A stretch of DNA of 27,814 nucleotides from an uncultured Clostridium sp. (GCA_900555045.1 USJW01000063.1:1-27814); one strand, 5' to 3'; positions 14,683-23,179 are shown, counted from the stretch's first letter. Translations and numbers: made by a program. The notes: a model not told the origin generated them from the sequence alone.

Positions 14683-14711
14683 ATTTTAACTGTTTATGCA
14701 AAAAATGTCAA
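14683..14711 (-). promoter_or_regulatory. Promoter of the LacI-family gene
   Basis: On the minus strand TTGACA (14706-14711), a 17-base spacer and TAAAAT (14683-14688): a near-consensus vegetative promoter about 35 bases from the ATG. Confidence 0.85.
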
Positions 14712-14753
14712 ATGAAATTGCATTGTTTGCACGGGTATGGCATGAAATTGCAT
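14712..14753. repeat. Two 12-bp direct repeats, ATGAAATTGCAT, 30 bp apart
   Basis: Identical 12-mers at 14712-14723 and 14742-14753 are spaced exactly 30 bp, near three helical turns. They adjoin the -35 box of the repressor promoter. Each ends in TTGCAT, sharing the TTGC core with the operator at 14858. They may be extra repressor or activator sites. Confidence 0.7.
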
Positions 14754-14826
14754 GAGAAAAGTGCACAAAAACAGGGCGGTGTTTTTGGGTAAAAGGGAGA
14801 AACGCGAAAAAATGGGAAAATGATGG

Positions 14827-14855
14827 TTGAATTTCTCTGCAAACTATTTTATAGT
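14827..14855 (+). promoter_or_regulatory. Promoter of the PTS/mapP/malQ operon
   Basis: TTGAAT (14827-14832), a 17-base spacer and TATAGT (14850-14855). The start site would fall near 14862, inside the operator-like palindrome, a classic repression geometry. Confidence 0.8.
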
Positions 14856-14857
14856 TA

Positions 14858-14885
14858 ATGCAAGCGGTTGCGTAAAGTTGCGCAA
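14858..14885. promoter_or_regulatory. LacI-type/cre-like operators
   Basis: The first site, ATGCAAGCGGTTGCG (14858-14872), has GCAA/TTGC half-sites around a central CG, as LacI-family operators do. It fits the CcpA cre consensus WTGNAANCGNWNNCW at all fixed positions except the last. A second palindrome TTGCGCAA is at 14878-14885. The first covers the predicted start site. It may be read by the divergent MalR-like repressor, by CcpA, or by both. Confidence 0.7.
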
Positions 14886-14908
14886 ATGAAAAATTCAGGA
14901 GGTCAAGT

Positions 14909-17104
14909 ATGAAACAGAGGATGGATGGCTGCGAAGGGATTGTCGTCGTCTCGCCGGTTACGGGGAGTGCGGTCTCGTTGGACCAGGTGCCGGATCCGGT
15001 ATTTTCCCAGAAGATTATCGGCGACGGGGTTGCCGTTGTTCCGGAGGACGGGCGGATTGTGAGCCCGGTGGACGGCGAGGTGGTGTCCGTGGCGGAGACG
15101 CTGCACGCTTACGGGTTTCGGTCCGAGGACGGTCTGGAGGTTCTGATCCACTTTGGGCTGGAGACGGTGGCGTTAAAGGGAGAGTTTTTTAAGTGCCATG
15201 TGAAGGTCGGCGACAAGGTGAAGGCCGGGGATCTGGTCGCGGAGGCGGATCTTGAGGGGCTTAAGGAGCGGCAGATCAACCCCATCACCCCAGTGTTAAT
15301 CTGCGGCGGCCTTGACGGGCGGACGATGAGCAGCGTCACCGGGCCGGTGAAGGCGGGGGATAAGGTGATCGCGGTGGAGGACAAATGCGGGGAGACGGAA
15401 GGAGATACGGCGGGGAAAGCGGCCGGGAAGACAAATTCCACCGAGAAAAAGCGCAAATCCCTGATCAATTTTGACTTCCTGCAGAAGCTGGGCAAGGTGC
15501 TCATGACGGTGATTGCGGTTATGCCCGCGGCGGGCCTGATGATCAGTGTCGGAAAGCTGGTGCAGATGGCGGGCGGCGACATGAATTTTGTGCTGACCGT
15601 CGGAAGCACCATGGAGACCATCGGATGGGCGATCATCAACAACCTGCACATTCTGTTCGCGGTGGCCATCGGTGGTTCCTGGGCCAAGGAGCGGGCGGGC
15701 GGCGCGTTCGCGGCGGTGATCGCGTTTGTGCTGATCAACGTGATCACGGGAGCGGTGTTCGGCGTGAGCAGTGCCGATCTCTCCACCGCCGGGGCGGTGA
15801 CGCACACGCTGTTTGGCAAGGAGATTCCGGTGGACGGGTATTTCACCTCGGTTCTGGGCGCTCCGGCCTTAAATATGGGCGTGTTCGTGGGCATTATCTC
15901 CGGATTTGTGGGCGGCGTGATTTACAACAAGTACTACAATTACCGCAAGCTGCCGGACGCGCTGGCGTTCTTCAACGGCAAGCGGTTTGTGCCCATGGTG
16001 GTGATTGTGTGGTCTGTGATTATCTCCCTGGTGCTGGCTGTGGTTTGGCCGGTGGTTCAGGGCGGAATTAATGCCTTCGGCGTGTGGATTGCCAACTCTT
16101 CGTCCACATCCCCGGTGCTGGCACCGTTTATCTATGGAACGCTGGAGCGCATGCTGCTGCCCTTCGGGCTTCACCACATGCTGACGATCCCCATGAACTA
16201 CACCTCCTTCGGCGGCACCTACACGATCTTAAGCGGCGCCAACGCGGGATCCCAGGTGTTCGGCCAGGACCCGCTGTGGCTGGCGTGGGCAACCGATCTG
16301 ATCAACCTGAAAAATGCCGGGAATATGGCCGGTTATGAACAGCTTTTGACCACAGTGACCCCTGCGCGCTTTAAGGTGGGGCAGATGATCGGAGCCACCG
16401 GGCTGCTCCTTGGAATCGCCCTTGCGATGTACCGGAGAGTGGACGCCGACAAGCGGAAAAATTATAAGTCCATGTTTGTGTCCACGGTGCTGGCAGTGTT
16501 TTTGACGGGCGTGACCGAGCCGTTAGAGTTTATGTTCATGTTCTGCGCGCTGCCGCTGTACCTGGTGTATGCGGTGCTCCAGGGCTGTGCGTTCGCCATG
16601 GCGGGGATCATCCACCTGCGCCTGCACTCCTTTGGAAACCTGGAGTTTCTGACCCGTATCCCCATGTCTGTTAAGGCGGGGCTGACGGGGGATCTGATTA
16701 ATTTCGTGATCTGTGTGCTGGTGTTCTTTGTTGTGGGATATGCGGTGGCGTACTTTATGATCGGAAAGTTCCGCTTTGCCACACCCGGGCGGCTTGGAAA
16801 TTATACGGATGAGAGTAGCGCGGAGGAGAAGCAGGAGAGCGCGGGCGGTAAAGCGGCGGGCGCTGGAAGCGGAAGCCAGGCGGAGCGGATTATCGCTTTG
16901 CTTGGAGGAAGAGAGAACATCGTGTTCGTGGACGCCTGCATGACGCGGCTGCGTGTGACGGTGAAGGATGTGAGCAAGGTGGCGGAGCTGGAGGCCTGGA
17001 AGGCGGAGGGCGCCATGGGACTGATCAAGAAGGATGAGGGAATCCAGGCGGTTTACGGGCCCAAGGCCGACGTGCTCAAGTCGGATATCAATGACATTCT
17101 TTGA
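14909..17104 (+). CDS. PTS maltose/alpha-glucoside permease, domains A-C-B in one chain
   Basis: 731 aa. The N-terminal EIIA domain (about 1-150, glucose/Crr type) has H66 in TLHAYGF and the phospho-accepting H81 in VLIHFGLETVALKG. A charged linker (GKTNSTEKKRKS) leads to the membrane EIIC domain (about 185-620, many hydrophobic segments, with GLHHMLTIPMNYTSF and TGVTEPLEFMFMF motifs). A second linker is followed by EIIB with phospho-Cys C677 in VDACMTRLR. It should import and phosphorylate a glucoside at the membrane. The neighbours point to maltose, giving maltose 6'-phosphate, comparable to MalT systems. Many fused relatives keep EIIA at the C-terminus, so the A-first order is less usual. 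The ribosome site AGGAGGT precedes the ATG. It is the first gene of the operon. Confidence 0.93.
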   Translation: MKQRMDGCEGIVVVSPVTGSAVSLDQVPDPVFSQKIIGDGVAVVPEDGRIVSPVDGEVVSVAETLHAYGFRSEDGLEVLIHFGLETVALKGEFFKCHVKVGDKVKAGDLVAEADLEGLKERQINPITPVLICGGLDGRTMSSVTGPVKAGDKVIAVEDKCGETEGDTAGKAAGKTNSTEKKRKSLINFDFLQKLGKVLMTVIAVMPAAGLMISVGKLVQMAGGDMNFVLTVGSTMETIGWAIINNLHILFAVAIGGSWAKERAGGAFAAVIAFVLINVITGAVFGVSSADLSTAGAVTHTLFGKEIPVDGYFTSVLGAPALNMGVFVGIISGFVGGVIYNKYYNYRKLPDALAFFNGKRFVPMVVIVWSVIISLVLAVVWPVVQGGINAFGVWIANSSSTSPVLAPFIYGTLERMLLPFGLHHMLTIPMNYTSFGGTYTILSGANAGSQVFGQDPLWLAWATDLINLKNAGNMAGYEQLLTTVTPARFKVGQMIGATGLLLGIALAMYRRVDADKRKNYKSMFVSTVLAVFLTGVTEPLEFMFMFCALPLYLVYAVLQGCAFAMAGIIHLRLHSFGNLEFLTRIPMSVKAGLTGDLINFVICVLVFFVVGYAVAYFMIGKFRFATPGRLGNYTDESSAEEKQESAGGKAAGAGSGSQAERIIALLGGRENIVFVDACMTRLRVTVKDVSKVAELEAWKAEGAMGLIKKDEGIQAVYGPKADVLKSDINDIL

Positions 17105-17116
17105 TGAGGAGATACT

Positions 17117-18013
17117 ATGAAGCTGATTACGCTGAATACACATAGCCTGGAGGAGGCGGATTACCCGGAAAAGCTGCGGAGGTTCGCGGAGACGGTGCTG
17201 CGGGAATTGCCGGATGTGATCGCACTGCAGGAGGTAAACCAGAACCGGACGGCTGCGCCGGTGGAGGCAGAGGCGCTTGAGGAGTGCGGATTTTTGGCAT
17301 GCGGGATGAGCGGAGGCGGGAAACCGGTCCGCGAGGACAATCACGCGTACCGCCTGGGGAGACTCCTTCAGAGGGAGGGCGTTTCCTACTTCTGGACGTG
17401 GGTTCCGGCGAAGATCGGTTACGGGCGGTACGACGAGGGGACGGCGCTGTTTAGCCGTCTCCCGATCCTGGAGGCGGAGTGGTTTTACAGCACAAAGACC
17501 AGGGATTATGAGAACTGGAAGACGCGCAAGGTGCTGGGGATCAGCGCAGAGGTTGAGGGAGAGCTGCGCCGGTTTTACACCGTCCACATGGGATGGTGGG
17601 GCGATGAGACGGAGCCCTTTCTTCGCCAGTGGGAGCGGATTCAGGAGCATATGGGCCGATATTTGGGCCAGGAGTGCTGGCTCTTGGGCGATTTCAACGC
17701 GCCCGCCCATGTGAAGGGCGAGGGCTACCAGCTGGTGAGGGAGTCCGGCTGGTTTGATACCTACGAGTTGGCCCGGGAGCGGGATTCGGGGATCACGGTG
17801 AGCGGCTGCATCGACGGATGGCGGGACGGCGCGCCTGAGGACGGGATGCGCATCGATTATATCTGGGTGAACCGCAAGGTCCCGGTGCGTCGGTCCCTTG
17901 TGCTGTTTAACGGTGCGCGGGGCCCGGTGGTATCGGACCATTTTGGAGTGATGGCGGAGTGTGAGCCGGCCGGTCCGGCCGGAGAAGCCAGGGAAGGAGA
18001 ACAGGAGCGATGA
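17117..18013 (+). CDS. mapP: EEP-family phosphatase, probable maltose 6'-phosphate phosphatase
   Basis: 298 aa of the endonuclease/exonuclease/phosphatase fold. Catalytic motifs run in order: N7 in ITLNTHS, E43 in ALQEVNQ, DEGTALFSR, the histidine of YTVHMGWW, GDFN, RIDYIW and SDHFG. Metal-dependent phosphoester hydrolysis is therefore expected in the cytosol. Known relatives next to maltose PTS genes in Enterococcus (MapP) dephosphorylate maltose 6'-phosphate. Here the gene sits between a PTS permease and malQ, which fits that role exactly. It starts 12 bases after the PTS stop with a GAGGAG site, and its stop overlaps the malQ start (ATGA). Not a DNA-repair nuclease by context. The fold is certain; the substrate rests on context. 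Confidence 0.85.
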   Translation: MKLITLNTHSLEEADYPEKLRRFAETVLRELPDVIALQEVNQNRTAAPVEAEALEECGFLACGMSGGGKPVREDNHAYRLGRLLQREGVSYFWTWVPAKIGYGRYDEGTALFSRLPILEAEWFYSTKTRDYENWKTRKVLGISAEVEGELRRFYTVHMGWWGDETEPFLRQWERIQEHMGRYLGQECWLLGDFNAPAHVKGEGYQLVRESGWFDTYELARERDSGITVSGCIDGWRDGAPEDGMRIDYIWVNRKVPVRRSLVLFNGARGPVVSDHFGVMAECEPAGPAGEAREGEQER

Positions 18014-19512
18014 GACGGGAGAGCGGAATTTTATTGTCGGTTTCCAGCCTGCCCTCGAGGTATGGGATCGGGTGCTTCTCGAAGGAGGCGTATGCGTTTG
18101 TGGATTGGCTGAAGGAGGCGGGGCAGTCCTACTGGCAGATTCTGCCCCTCGGCCCCACCAGCTACGGGGACTCCCCGTACCAGTCCTTCTCCACATTCGC
18201 GGGGAATCCCTACTATATCAGTCTGGAGGACTTGATTGAGGAGGGCGTGCTGACGAAGGAGGAGTGCGACGAGGCGGACTTCGGCGAGGAGGCCGGGAGC
18301 GTGGACTATGAGCGGCTCTATGAGAACCGTTTCCCGCTGCTTCGCCTGGCATACGAGCGGAGCCATGTGGGGGAGAGCGCGGAATTTATGGAATTTCGGC
18401 GGGAGAACGCGTGGTGGCTGGACGACTATGCGCTGTACATGGCGGTAAAGGCCCGGTTCGGGCAGAAGGCGTGGACCGAGTGGGCGGAGGATATCCGTCT
18501 TAGGTGGCAGAACGCGCTCGACTATTACCGGAGGGAGCTGTACTTTGACATCGAGTTTTACGCCTACCTGCAGTTTGTCTTTGCGCGCCAGTGGAGAAAG
18601 TTAAAGGAGTACGCCAACGGCAAGGGAATCCGCATTGTGGGGGACATCCCCATCTATGTGGCCCTGGACAGCGCGGACACCTGGGCGCACCCGGAGTTAT
18701 TCCAGCTGGATCAGGACAATCGGCCGGAGGCAGTGGCAGGGTGCCCGCCGGACGGATTTTCTGCCACCGGACAGCTGTGGGGCAACCCGCTTTACCGCTG
18801 GGATTATCACAGGATGACCGGGTATGACTGGTGGATCAAGCGCCTGGCGTACTGCTACCGGCTGTACGATGTGGTGCGCATCGACCATTTCCGGGGATTT
18901 GACGAGTATTTCAGCATCCCGGCGGACGCAGAGACCGCGGTGGACGGACACTGGGAGAAGGGACCTGGGATCGAGCTGTTTCGCCGGGTGAAGGAGGCGC
19001 TCGGCGAGAAGGAGATCATCGCGGAGGACTTAGGCTATGTGACGGATTCTGTGCGGCAGCTGGTGAGGGAGACCGGCTACCCGGGGATGAAGGTGTTGGA
19101 GTTCGCCTTCGACTCCAGGGATTCGGGCTGTGCCAGCGACTATCTGCCGCACAATTACCCGGAAAACAGCGTGGCGTACACGGGAACCCACGACAATGAG
19201 ACCATCGCCGGGTGGTTCCGGTCCATCACGCCGCAGGAGCGCAAGCTGGCCAGGGATTATCTCTGCGACAATTACACGCCGGTGAAACGGCTTCACCTGC
19301 CCTTCATCAGCCTGGTGATGCGCAGTCAGGCCAGAATGTGCATCATCCCCCTGCAGGATTATATGGGCCTGGACAATGACTGCCGGATCAACACGCCGTC
19401 CACGGTTGGAAAGAACTGGAAGTGGAGGCTTGAGCCGGGACAATTGTCCGAGGGACTTTTGGAGGAGATCGCCTCCATGACGAAGCGGTTTGGAAGATGG
19501 AACTGGGATTAG
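18010..19512 (+). CDS. malQ: 4-alpha-glucanotransferase (GH77)
   Basis: 500 aa, the usual bacterial length. It opens MRRESGILLSVSSLPSRYGI and shows the GH77 signature PLGPTSYGDSPYQSFSTFAG. Catalytic residues are nucleophile D292 in VRIDHFRGFDEYF, acid/base E339 in IIAEDLGYVTD and D395 in YTGTHDNET. The enzyme transfers glucan segments between maltodextrins, releasing glucose, in the cytosol. It takes maltose produced by the phosphatase upstream, whose stop it overlaps (ATGA), with an AGGAG site inside that gene. It is the last gene of the operon, and a terminator follows. Confidence 0.96.
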   Translation: MRRESGILLSVSSLPSRYGIGCFSKEAYAFVDWLKEAGQSYWQILPLGPTSYGDSPYQSFSTFAGNPYYISLEDLIEEGVLTKEECDEADFGEEAGSVDYERLYENRFPLLRLAYERSHVGESAEFMEFRRENAWWLDDYALYMAVKARFGQKAWTEWAEDIRLRWQNALDYYRRELYFDIEFYAYLQFVFARQWRKLKEYANGKGIRIVGDIPIYVALDSADTWAHPELFQLDQDNRPEAVAGCPPDGFSATGQLWGNPLYRWDYHRMTGYDWWIKRLAYCYRLYDVVRIDHFRGFDEYFSIPADAETAVDGHWEKGPGIELFRRVKEALGEKEIIAEDLGYVTDSVRQLVRETGYPGMKVLEFAFDSRDSGCASDYLPHNYPENSVAYTGTHDNETIAGWFRSITPQERKLARDYLCDNYTPVKRLHLPFISLVMRSQARMCIIPLQDYMGLDNDCRINTPSTVGKNWKWRLEPGQLSEGLLEEIASMTKRFGRWNWD

Positions 19513-19533
19513 GGGACGTATTAAAAATAGATG

Positions 19534-19576
19534 AGAGGAATCGGACTGCAAAGAAGCAGCCGGTTCCTCTTTTTTT
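19534..19576 (+). terminator. Terminator of the maltose operon
   Basis: AGAGGAATCGG and CCGGTTCCTCT pair, extended by CTGC/GCAG around AAAGAA, followed by seven T. Confidence 0.92.
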
Positions 19577-19586
19577 GAGTGCGATG

Positions 19587-19622
19587 AAATGCGGGCAACT
19601 GTTTCGGCATATGGCCGCATTT
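19587..19622 (-). terminator. Possible terminator of the LysR gene
   Basis: AAATGCGG (19587-19594) and CCGCATTT (19615-19622) are perfect arms enclosing 20 bases, directly after the LysR stop. The minus-strand T-run is short, so strength is uncertain. Confidence 0.5.
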
Positions 19623-20554
19623 TAAGGGGTGCAGTTGGGGACAACCTCCGTGTGGATGGTGTGCAGCAGGTCCTGAATCAGTTTTTTCTTGACGGTGTTT
19701 CGCTGGTAGGCGGCCACGCATTTTCGGGTCTTTGGCATATTCTTTAAAACGAAGATATCCAGCTGGTCAACCCCGGGATCCCGGTTCAACAGGAGGGCGG
19801 AGGCGGAGATCAGCTGGATCCCCAGCCCCTTCACGTTTAACAGCAGGCCGGTGCTGAGATTGTTCACGGATATGGTGCGGGACGGGTGGATCTGGTTGCT
19901 CTCCATGACGGACTGGTAGGTGCTGTAGAGACCGTTGTTGGCCTGCGACAGGATGAAGGGCAGCCCGTTTAGCTGGTCCGGCTGGACCATGTACGGGTTT
20001 TGCAGGTCATGGCGGTTGGGCACGGAGTCGGGAATCAGGCCGAACTTTTTGTGCGCCGCGAAGACCAGACGCTCCTGGATCAGCTCCTCGGTGATGATGT
20101 CTGAGGCGGAGGGGACCACGCCCAGGACGATGTCGATCTGCCGCGTCTTTAAGGCCTCGTACATGACCTGCTCGGCGCCCTGGATGATCTGGATGTTGAT
20201 GTCCGGGTGGATGGAGCAGAAGATGGGGAGAAACAGGGGGAGCCAGTGGTGCCCTCTCACCTGGCCGATCCCCACGATCAGCGTCTGGGTGGGGTTGGCG
20301 ATGAATTTCAGCTCGTTGCGCAGCGCCTGCTCGGAGATGTAGATCTCCTTCATCTTTTCCAGATAATGGGATCCGGCTTCGGTCAGCGTGACGGGGGATT
20401 TGCTGCGGTCAAACAGCTTGACGCCCAGCTCGTTCTCCAGGCGGTTTAGGTACAGGGTCAGGGTGGGCTGCGAGATGAACAGGCGCTTGGCCGCCTGGGT
20501 TAAGTTCTGTTCCTCCGCGATGGCGATGATGTAGTTAAGTTTTTCGTACAGCAT
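19622..20554 (-). CDS. LysR-family transcriptional regulator
   Basis: 310 aa from the ATG at 20552-20554 (AGAGGGGG upstream); the frame extends ten codons further but has no ribosome site there. The N-terminal winged helix-turn-helix reads LNYIIAIAEEQNLTQAAKRL and then FISQPTLTLYLNRLENELGV, followed by the linker helix and an effector domain from about residue 92. It is divergent from the enolase/permease/esterase operon and should activate it in response to the substrate or an intermediate. A T-N11-A dyad at 20689-20703 is a candidate site. The effector cannot be read from sequence. Confidence 0.94.
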   Translation of the reverse strand: MLYEKLNYIIAIAEEQNLTQAAKRLFISQPTLTLYLNRLENELGVKLFDRSKSPVTLTEAGSHYLEKMKEIYISEQALRNELKFIANPTQTLIVGIGQVRGHHWLPLFLPIFCSIHPDINIQIIQGAEQVMYEALKTRQIDIVLGVVPSASDIITEELIQERLVFAAHKKFGLIPDSVPNRHDLQNPYMVQPDQLNGLPFILSQANNGLYSTYQSVMESNQIHPSRTISVNNLSTGLLLNVKGLGIQLISASALLLNRDPGVDQLDIFVLKNMPKTRKCVAAYQRNTVKKKLIQDLLHTIHTEVVPNCTP

Positions 20555-20605
20555 GAGAGTCCCCCTCTTTGATTTTACCGGCAATATGCACAGAATTCTG
20601 CCTCT

Positions 20606-20634
20606 ATTATAAGGAGCTTTGCATGAAAAGTAAA
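20606..20634 (-). promoter_or_regulatory. Promoter of the LysR gene
   Basis: On the minus strand TTTACT (20629-20634), a 17-base spacer and perfect TATAAT (20606-20611), about 52 bases before the ATG. Confidence 0.8.
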
Positions 20635-20688
20635 TGGCCTTCCGGGGAACCGATAAAAAAAATTTATGGCATAAAAAACTTTAATTCT

Positions 20689-20703
20689 TTGATGATGAAT
20701 CAA
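20689..20703. promoter_or_regulatory. Candidate LysR box
   Basis: TTGAT-GATGA-ATCAA is a dyad that contains the T-N11-A pattern of LysR-type sites. It ends three bases before the candidate -35 of the enolase operon, a good place for an activator. Confidence 0.5.
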
Positions 20704-20705
20704 TA

Positions 20706-20735
20706 TTGGACGTTGCCATGCCGCCATGCTAACAT
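20706..20735 (+). promoter_or_regulatory. Probable promoter of the enolase operon
   Basis: TTGGAC (20706-20711), an 18-base spacer and TAACAT (20730-20735). The match is moderate, in keeping with an activator-dependent promoter. Confidence 0.45.
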
Positions 20736-20770
20736 GATTTTAACAAAAACAGACAGGACGGAGGCATGCA

Positions 20771-21847
20771 ATGAAGATAACGGACGTGCGTGTGGAGCAG
20801 TACCGGTGGCCGAAGGAGAAGCCGATCGCCAACGGAAAGCATGTGTACACCCACAATGACTTAAATTTATTGATCATTGACACAGACGAGGGGATCAGCG
20901 GGTACGGGTGCAGCTGGGCCATCGAGTTTGCCGAGAGCATGGGAAAGGCCATCATCGGCGAGGACCCGCTAAACAATGAGCGGCTGTGGCAGAGGATCTA
21001 TGTGCCGAAATTTATCGGGCGCAGGGGGACCAGCTGCAAGACGGTTTCCGCCATCGACATCGCGCTGTGGGACATCAAGGCCAAGGCAGCCGGGATGCCG
21101 TTATACCGGCTGCTTGGCGGCTTCAGGGAGCGGATCCCCTGCTATGTGGCCGGGGGCTACTACGCTGAGAACAAGGGGCTTAAGGAGCTGCAGCAGGAGA
21201 TGGAGGAGTATGTGAGCTGGGGCATCCGGGCGGTGAAGATGAAGGTGGGAGCCCTGTCCGCAAGGGAGGACGCGGCGCGTGTGAGGGCGGTCCGTCAGGT
21301 GGTCGGGGACGACGTGAAGCTGATGTTGGACGCCAACTGCGCGTACCGGTTCTTCGAGGCCATCGAATTCTCGCGGATGGTGGAGGAGTACAATCCCTAC
21401 TGGCTGGAGGAGCCGGTGGACGCCGACGACTACGACGGGTACCGGAAGGTGGCGGCAAAGAGTAATATCCCCATCGCGGCCGGGGAGAACGAGGTCACCC
21501 GGTTCGGGTTCCGGGATCTGATCAACACGCAGGCTGTGAGCATCTTAAACCCGGACGCGGCCAGCTTAGGCGGTGTGACGGAGTTTATGAAGATCGCGGG
21601 GTACGCGGACGCAAACGGCCTGGTGATGAGCCCGCACGGCCAGCAGCAGCTGCACGTGCACCTGGACTGCGCGGTTCCCAACGTGAACATCGCGGAGTTT
21701 TATCCGCCGCAGTACGACGCGAAGGTTTACGAGGCCTTTGAGCACCCGGTGATCTTCAACGAGGACGGCACCGTGAGCCCAAGTGAGGAGCCGGGAGTGG
21801 GGCTGGACATCAACCGGGAGGTCCTGGCGCCGTACCGGATAAAATAG
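20771..21847 (+). CDS. Mandelate racemase/muconate lactonizing-type enolase, probable acid-sugar dehydratase
   Basis: 358 aa. The N-terminal capping domain (about 1-120) is followed by the barrel. Active-site residues match the mandelate racemase subgroup: K156 and K158 in VKMKVG, metal ligands D187 (LMLDANC), E213 (WLEEPV) and E239 (AAGENE), and H289 (MSPHGQ). The D-E-E spacing of 26 and 26 equals that of mandelate racemase. Such enzymes remove the alpha proton of a carboxylate, either racemising it or dehydrating an acid sugar. With a permease and an esterase downstream, a dehydratase of an imported hydroxy acid is likely, but the substrate is unknown. The ribosome site CGGAGG is six bases before the ATG. 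The permease gene starts 13 bases after the stop. Confidence 0.92.
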   Translation: MKITDVRVEQYRWPKEKPIANGKHVYTHNDLNLLIIDTDEGISGYGCSWAIEFAESMGKAIIGEDPLNNERLWQRIYVPKFIGRRGTSCKTVSAIDIALWDIKAKAAGMPLYRLLGGFRERIPCYVAGGYYAENKGLKELQQEMEEYVSWGIRAVKMKVGALSAREDAARVRAVRQVVGDDVKLMLDANCAYRFFEAIEFSRMVEEYNPYWLEEPVDADDYDGYRKVAAKSNIPIAAGENEVTRFGFRDLINTQAVSILNPDAASLGGVTEFMKIAGYADANGLVMSPHGQQQLHVHLDCAVPNVNIAEFYPPQYDAKVYEAFEHPVIFNEDGTVSPSEEPGVGLDINREVLAPYRIK

Positions 21848-21860
21848 AGGAGGTATACCA

Positions 21861-23150
21861 ATGAATTCCTTAACAATCTGTCTGATCATATTTGCTCTCA
21901 TGGTGATCGGGTTCTGCAGCGGAAAGTACAGCCTGGCGACAATCTCTCTGGTGTCGATGATGGCTCTGGTGATGACGAAGTGCATGGACGCCAAGGAGGC
22001 GCTGACCTACTTTTCCAACAACAACGTGATCATGATCGCGGGAATGTGCGTGGTGGCGGCCGGCTTTAACCGCACCCAGTTCTGCACCAACGTGGCCAAC
22101 GGCATCTCCAAGGTTTCCAAGGGAAGCCTAAACAAGATGATGTTCGGCTATGTGCTGATCGGCATGCTGCTCAGCCAGTTTATCCAGAGCCCCATCGTGG
22201 CAATGGGGATCGTGGCGCCCATGCTTCTGGCGTCGGCTGAGAGCATGGGGCTTAAGTCCAGCAAGGTGATGTTCCCGCTGGGCGTCGCGACGGTCGTGAC
22301 CTGCTGCACGCTGCCGGTTGGCGCGGGCGCCACGGTGGCGGCTGAGCTCAACGGCTATCTGGAGAGCTACGGCTACCTGGATTACACGGTGGGCATCCTG
22401 GATCCCATGATCGGCCGTCTTCCGCTACTCGTCATCTGCGTGCTTTACTGTTCATTTTTTGCCACAAGGTTTGCCCCGGATGAGCCCATTGTGAAGTCCT
22501 CCGTGGAGGTGAAAAAAGGAGCCGCAAGGGAGCCCTTAAAGCCGTTCCAGGAGTACGCGGGCATCATCATCTTTTTCGCCGACGCACTGGCTTTAATGTT
22601 TGCGAAGCAGCTGGGAATGCAGAACTGGGAGATCACGGTGATTGGCGCGCTGGCCATGGTTCTGTTCGGCGTCTTAAAGCCCAGGGAGGCCACGGCGTCC
22701 CTTCCCATGAGTATGCTTCTGCTGATTGTGGGCGCCCTCGCCATGTCGGGTGCGTTAAGCGCCACCGGAGCCGGGGATTTAATCGGCGGACACATTGCAG
22801 GAATCGTGAATTCCGTGAACGGAAACTCCTACATTGTAGGCCTTGTATTCTTCGTGATCCCATTTATTCTGACGCAGGTTATGCAGAACCGAGGCACCAT
22901 GCTGATTTTCCACCCCATCGCCATCGCGACCTGCGCGGCCATCGGGGCAAACCCGGTCGGCCTGATGATCCTAATCCAGGCGGCCTGCCTGTCCGCGTTC
23001 ATGACGCCCATGGCCACCGCAGCGATTCCCTACATGATGGAGTGCGGCGGATATGACCAGAAGTCCATGTTCAAGCAGTCCTGGCTGTTCGCCATCATCT
23101 GCTGCGTTGTCTCTGTCGGCTGGATCATGACGGTGTTCCCGCTGACCTGA
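21861..23150 (+). CDS. SLC13-like (ion transporter superfamily) anion permease
   Basis: 429 aa with about eleven hydrophobic segments and two inverted halves, each with a re-entrant motif: FSNNNVIMIAGMCVVAAG with QSPIVAMGIVAPMLLA in the first, and PMSMLLLIVGALAMSGAL with TPMATAAIPYMMECGGY in the second. This layout is typical of SLC13/ArsB-like sodium- or proton-coupled carboxylate carriers. It should import the acid used by the enolase upstream. Short for an SLC13 protein (often 450-500 aa) but with no sign of truncation. A strong site GAGGAGG precedes the ATG. The esterase gene follows after 29 bases. Confidence 0.88.
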   Translation: MNSLTICLIIFALMVIGFCSGKYSLATISLVSMMALVMTKCMDAKEALTYFSNNNVIMIAGMCVVAAGFNRTQFCTNVANGISKVSKGSLNKMMFGYVLIGMLLSQFIQSPIVAMGIVAPMLLASAESMGLKSSKVMFPLGVATVVTCCTLPVGAGATVAAELNGYLESYGYLDYTVGILDPMIGRLPLLVICVLYCSFFATRFAPDEPIVKSSVEVKKGAAREPLKPFQEYAGIIIFFADALALMFAKQLGMQNWEITVIGALAMVLFGVLKPREATASLPMSMLLLIVGALAMSGALSATGAGDLIGGHIAGIVNSVNGNSYIVGLVFFVIPFILTQVMQNRGTMLIFHPIAIATCAAIGANPVGLMILIQAACLSAFMTPMATAAIPYMMECGGYDQKSMFKQSWLFAIICCVVSVGWIMTVFPLT

Positions 23151-23179
23151 CGGCCTGGCGGCATTTGGGAGGGATAAAT

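Noticed and set aside
17117..18013. EEP-family gene as a DNA-repair exonuclease
   Set aside because: The fold allows it, but the gene is coupled to a maltose PTS and malQ and matches the role of MapP.
16523..18196. 557-codon minus-strand open frame
   Set aside because: It lies opposite the PTS and mapP genes, is rich in His, Arg and Pro, and has no recognisable domain: a shadow of high-GC coding DNA.
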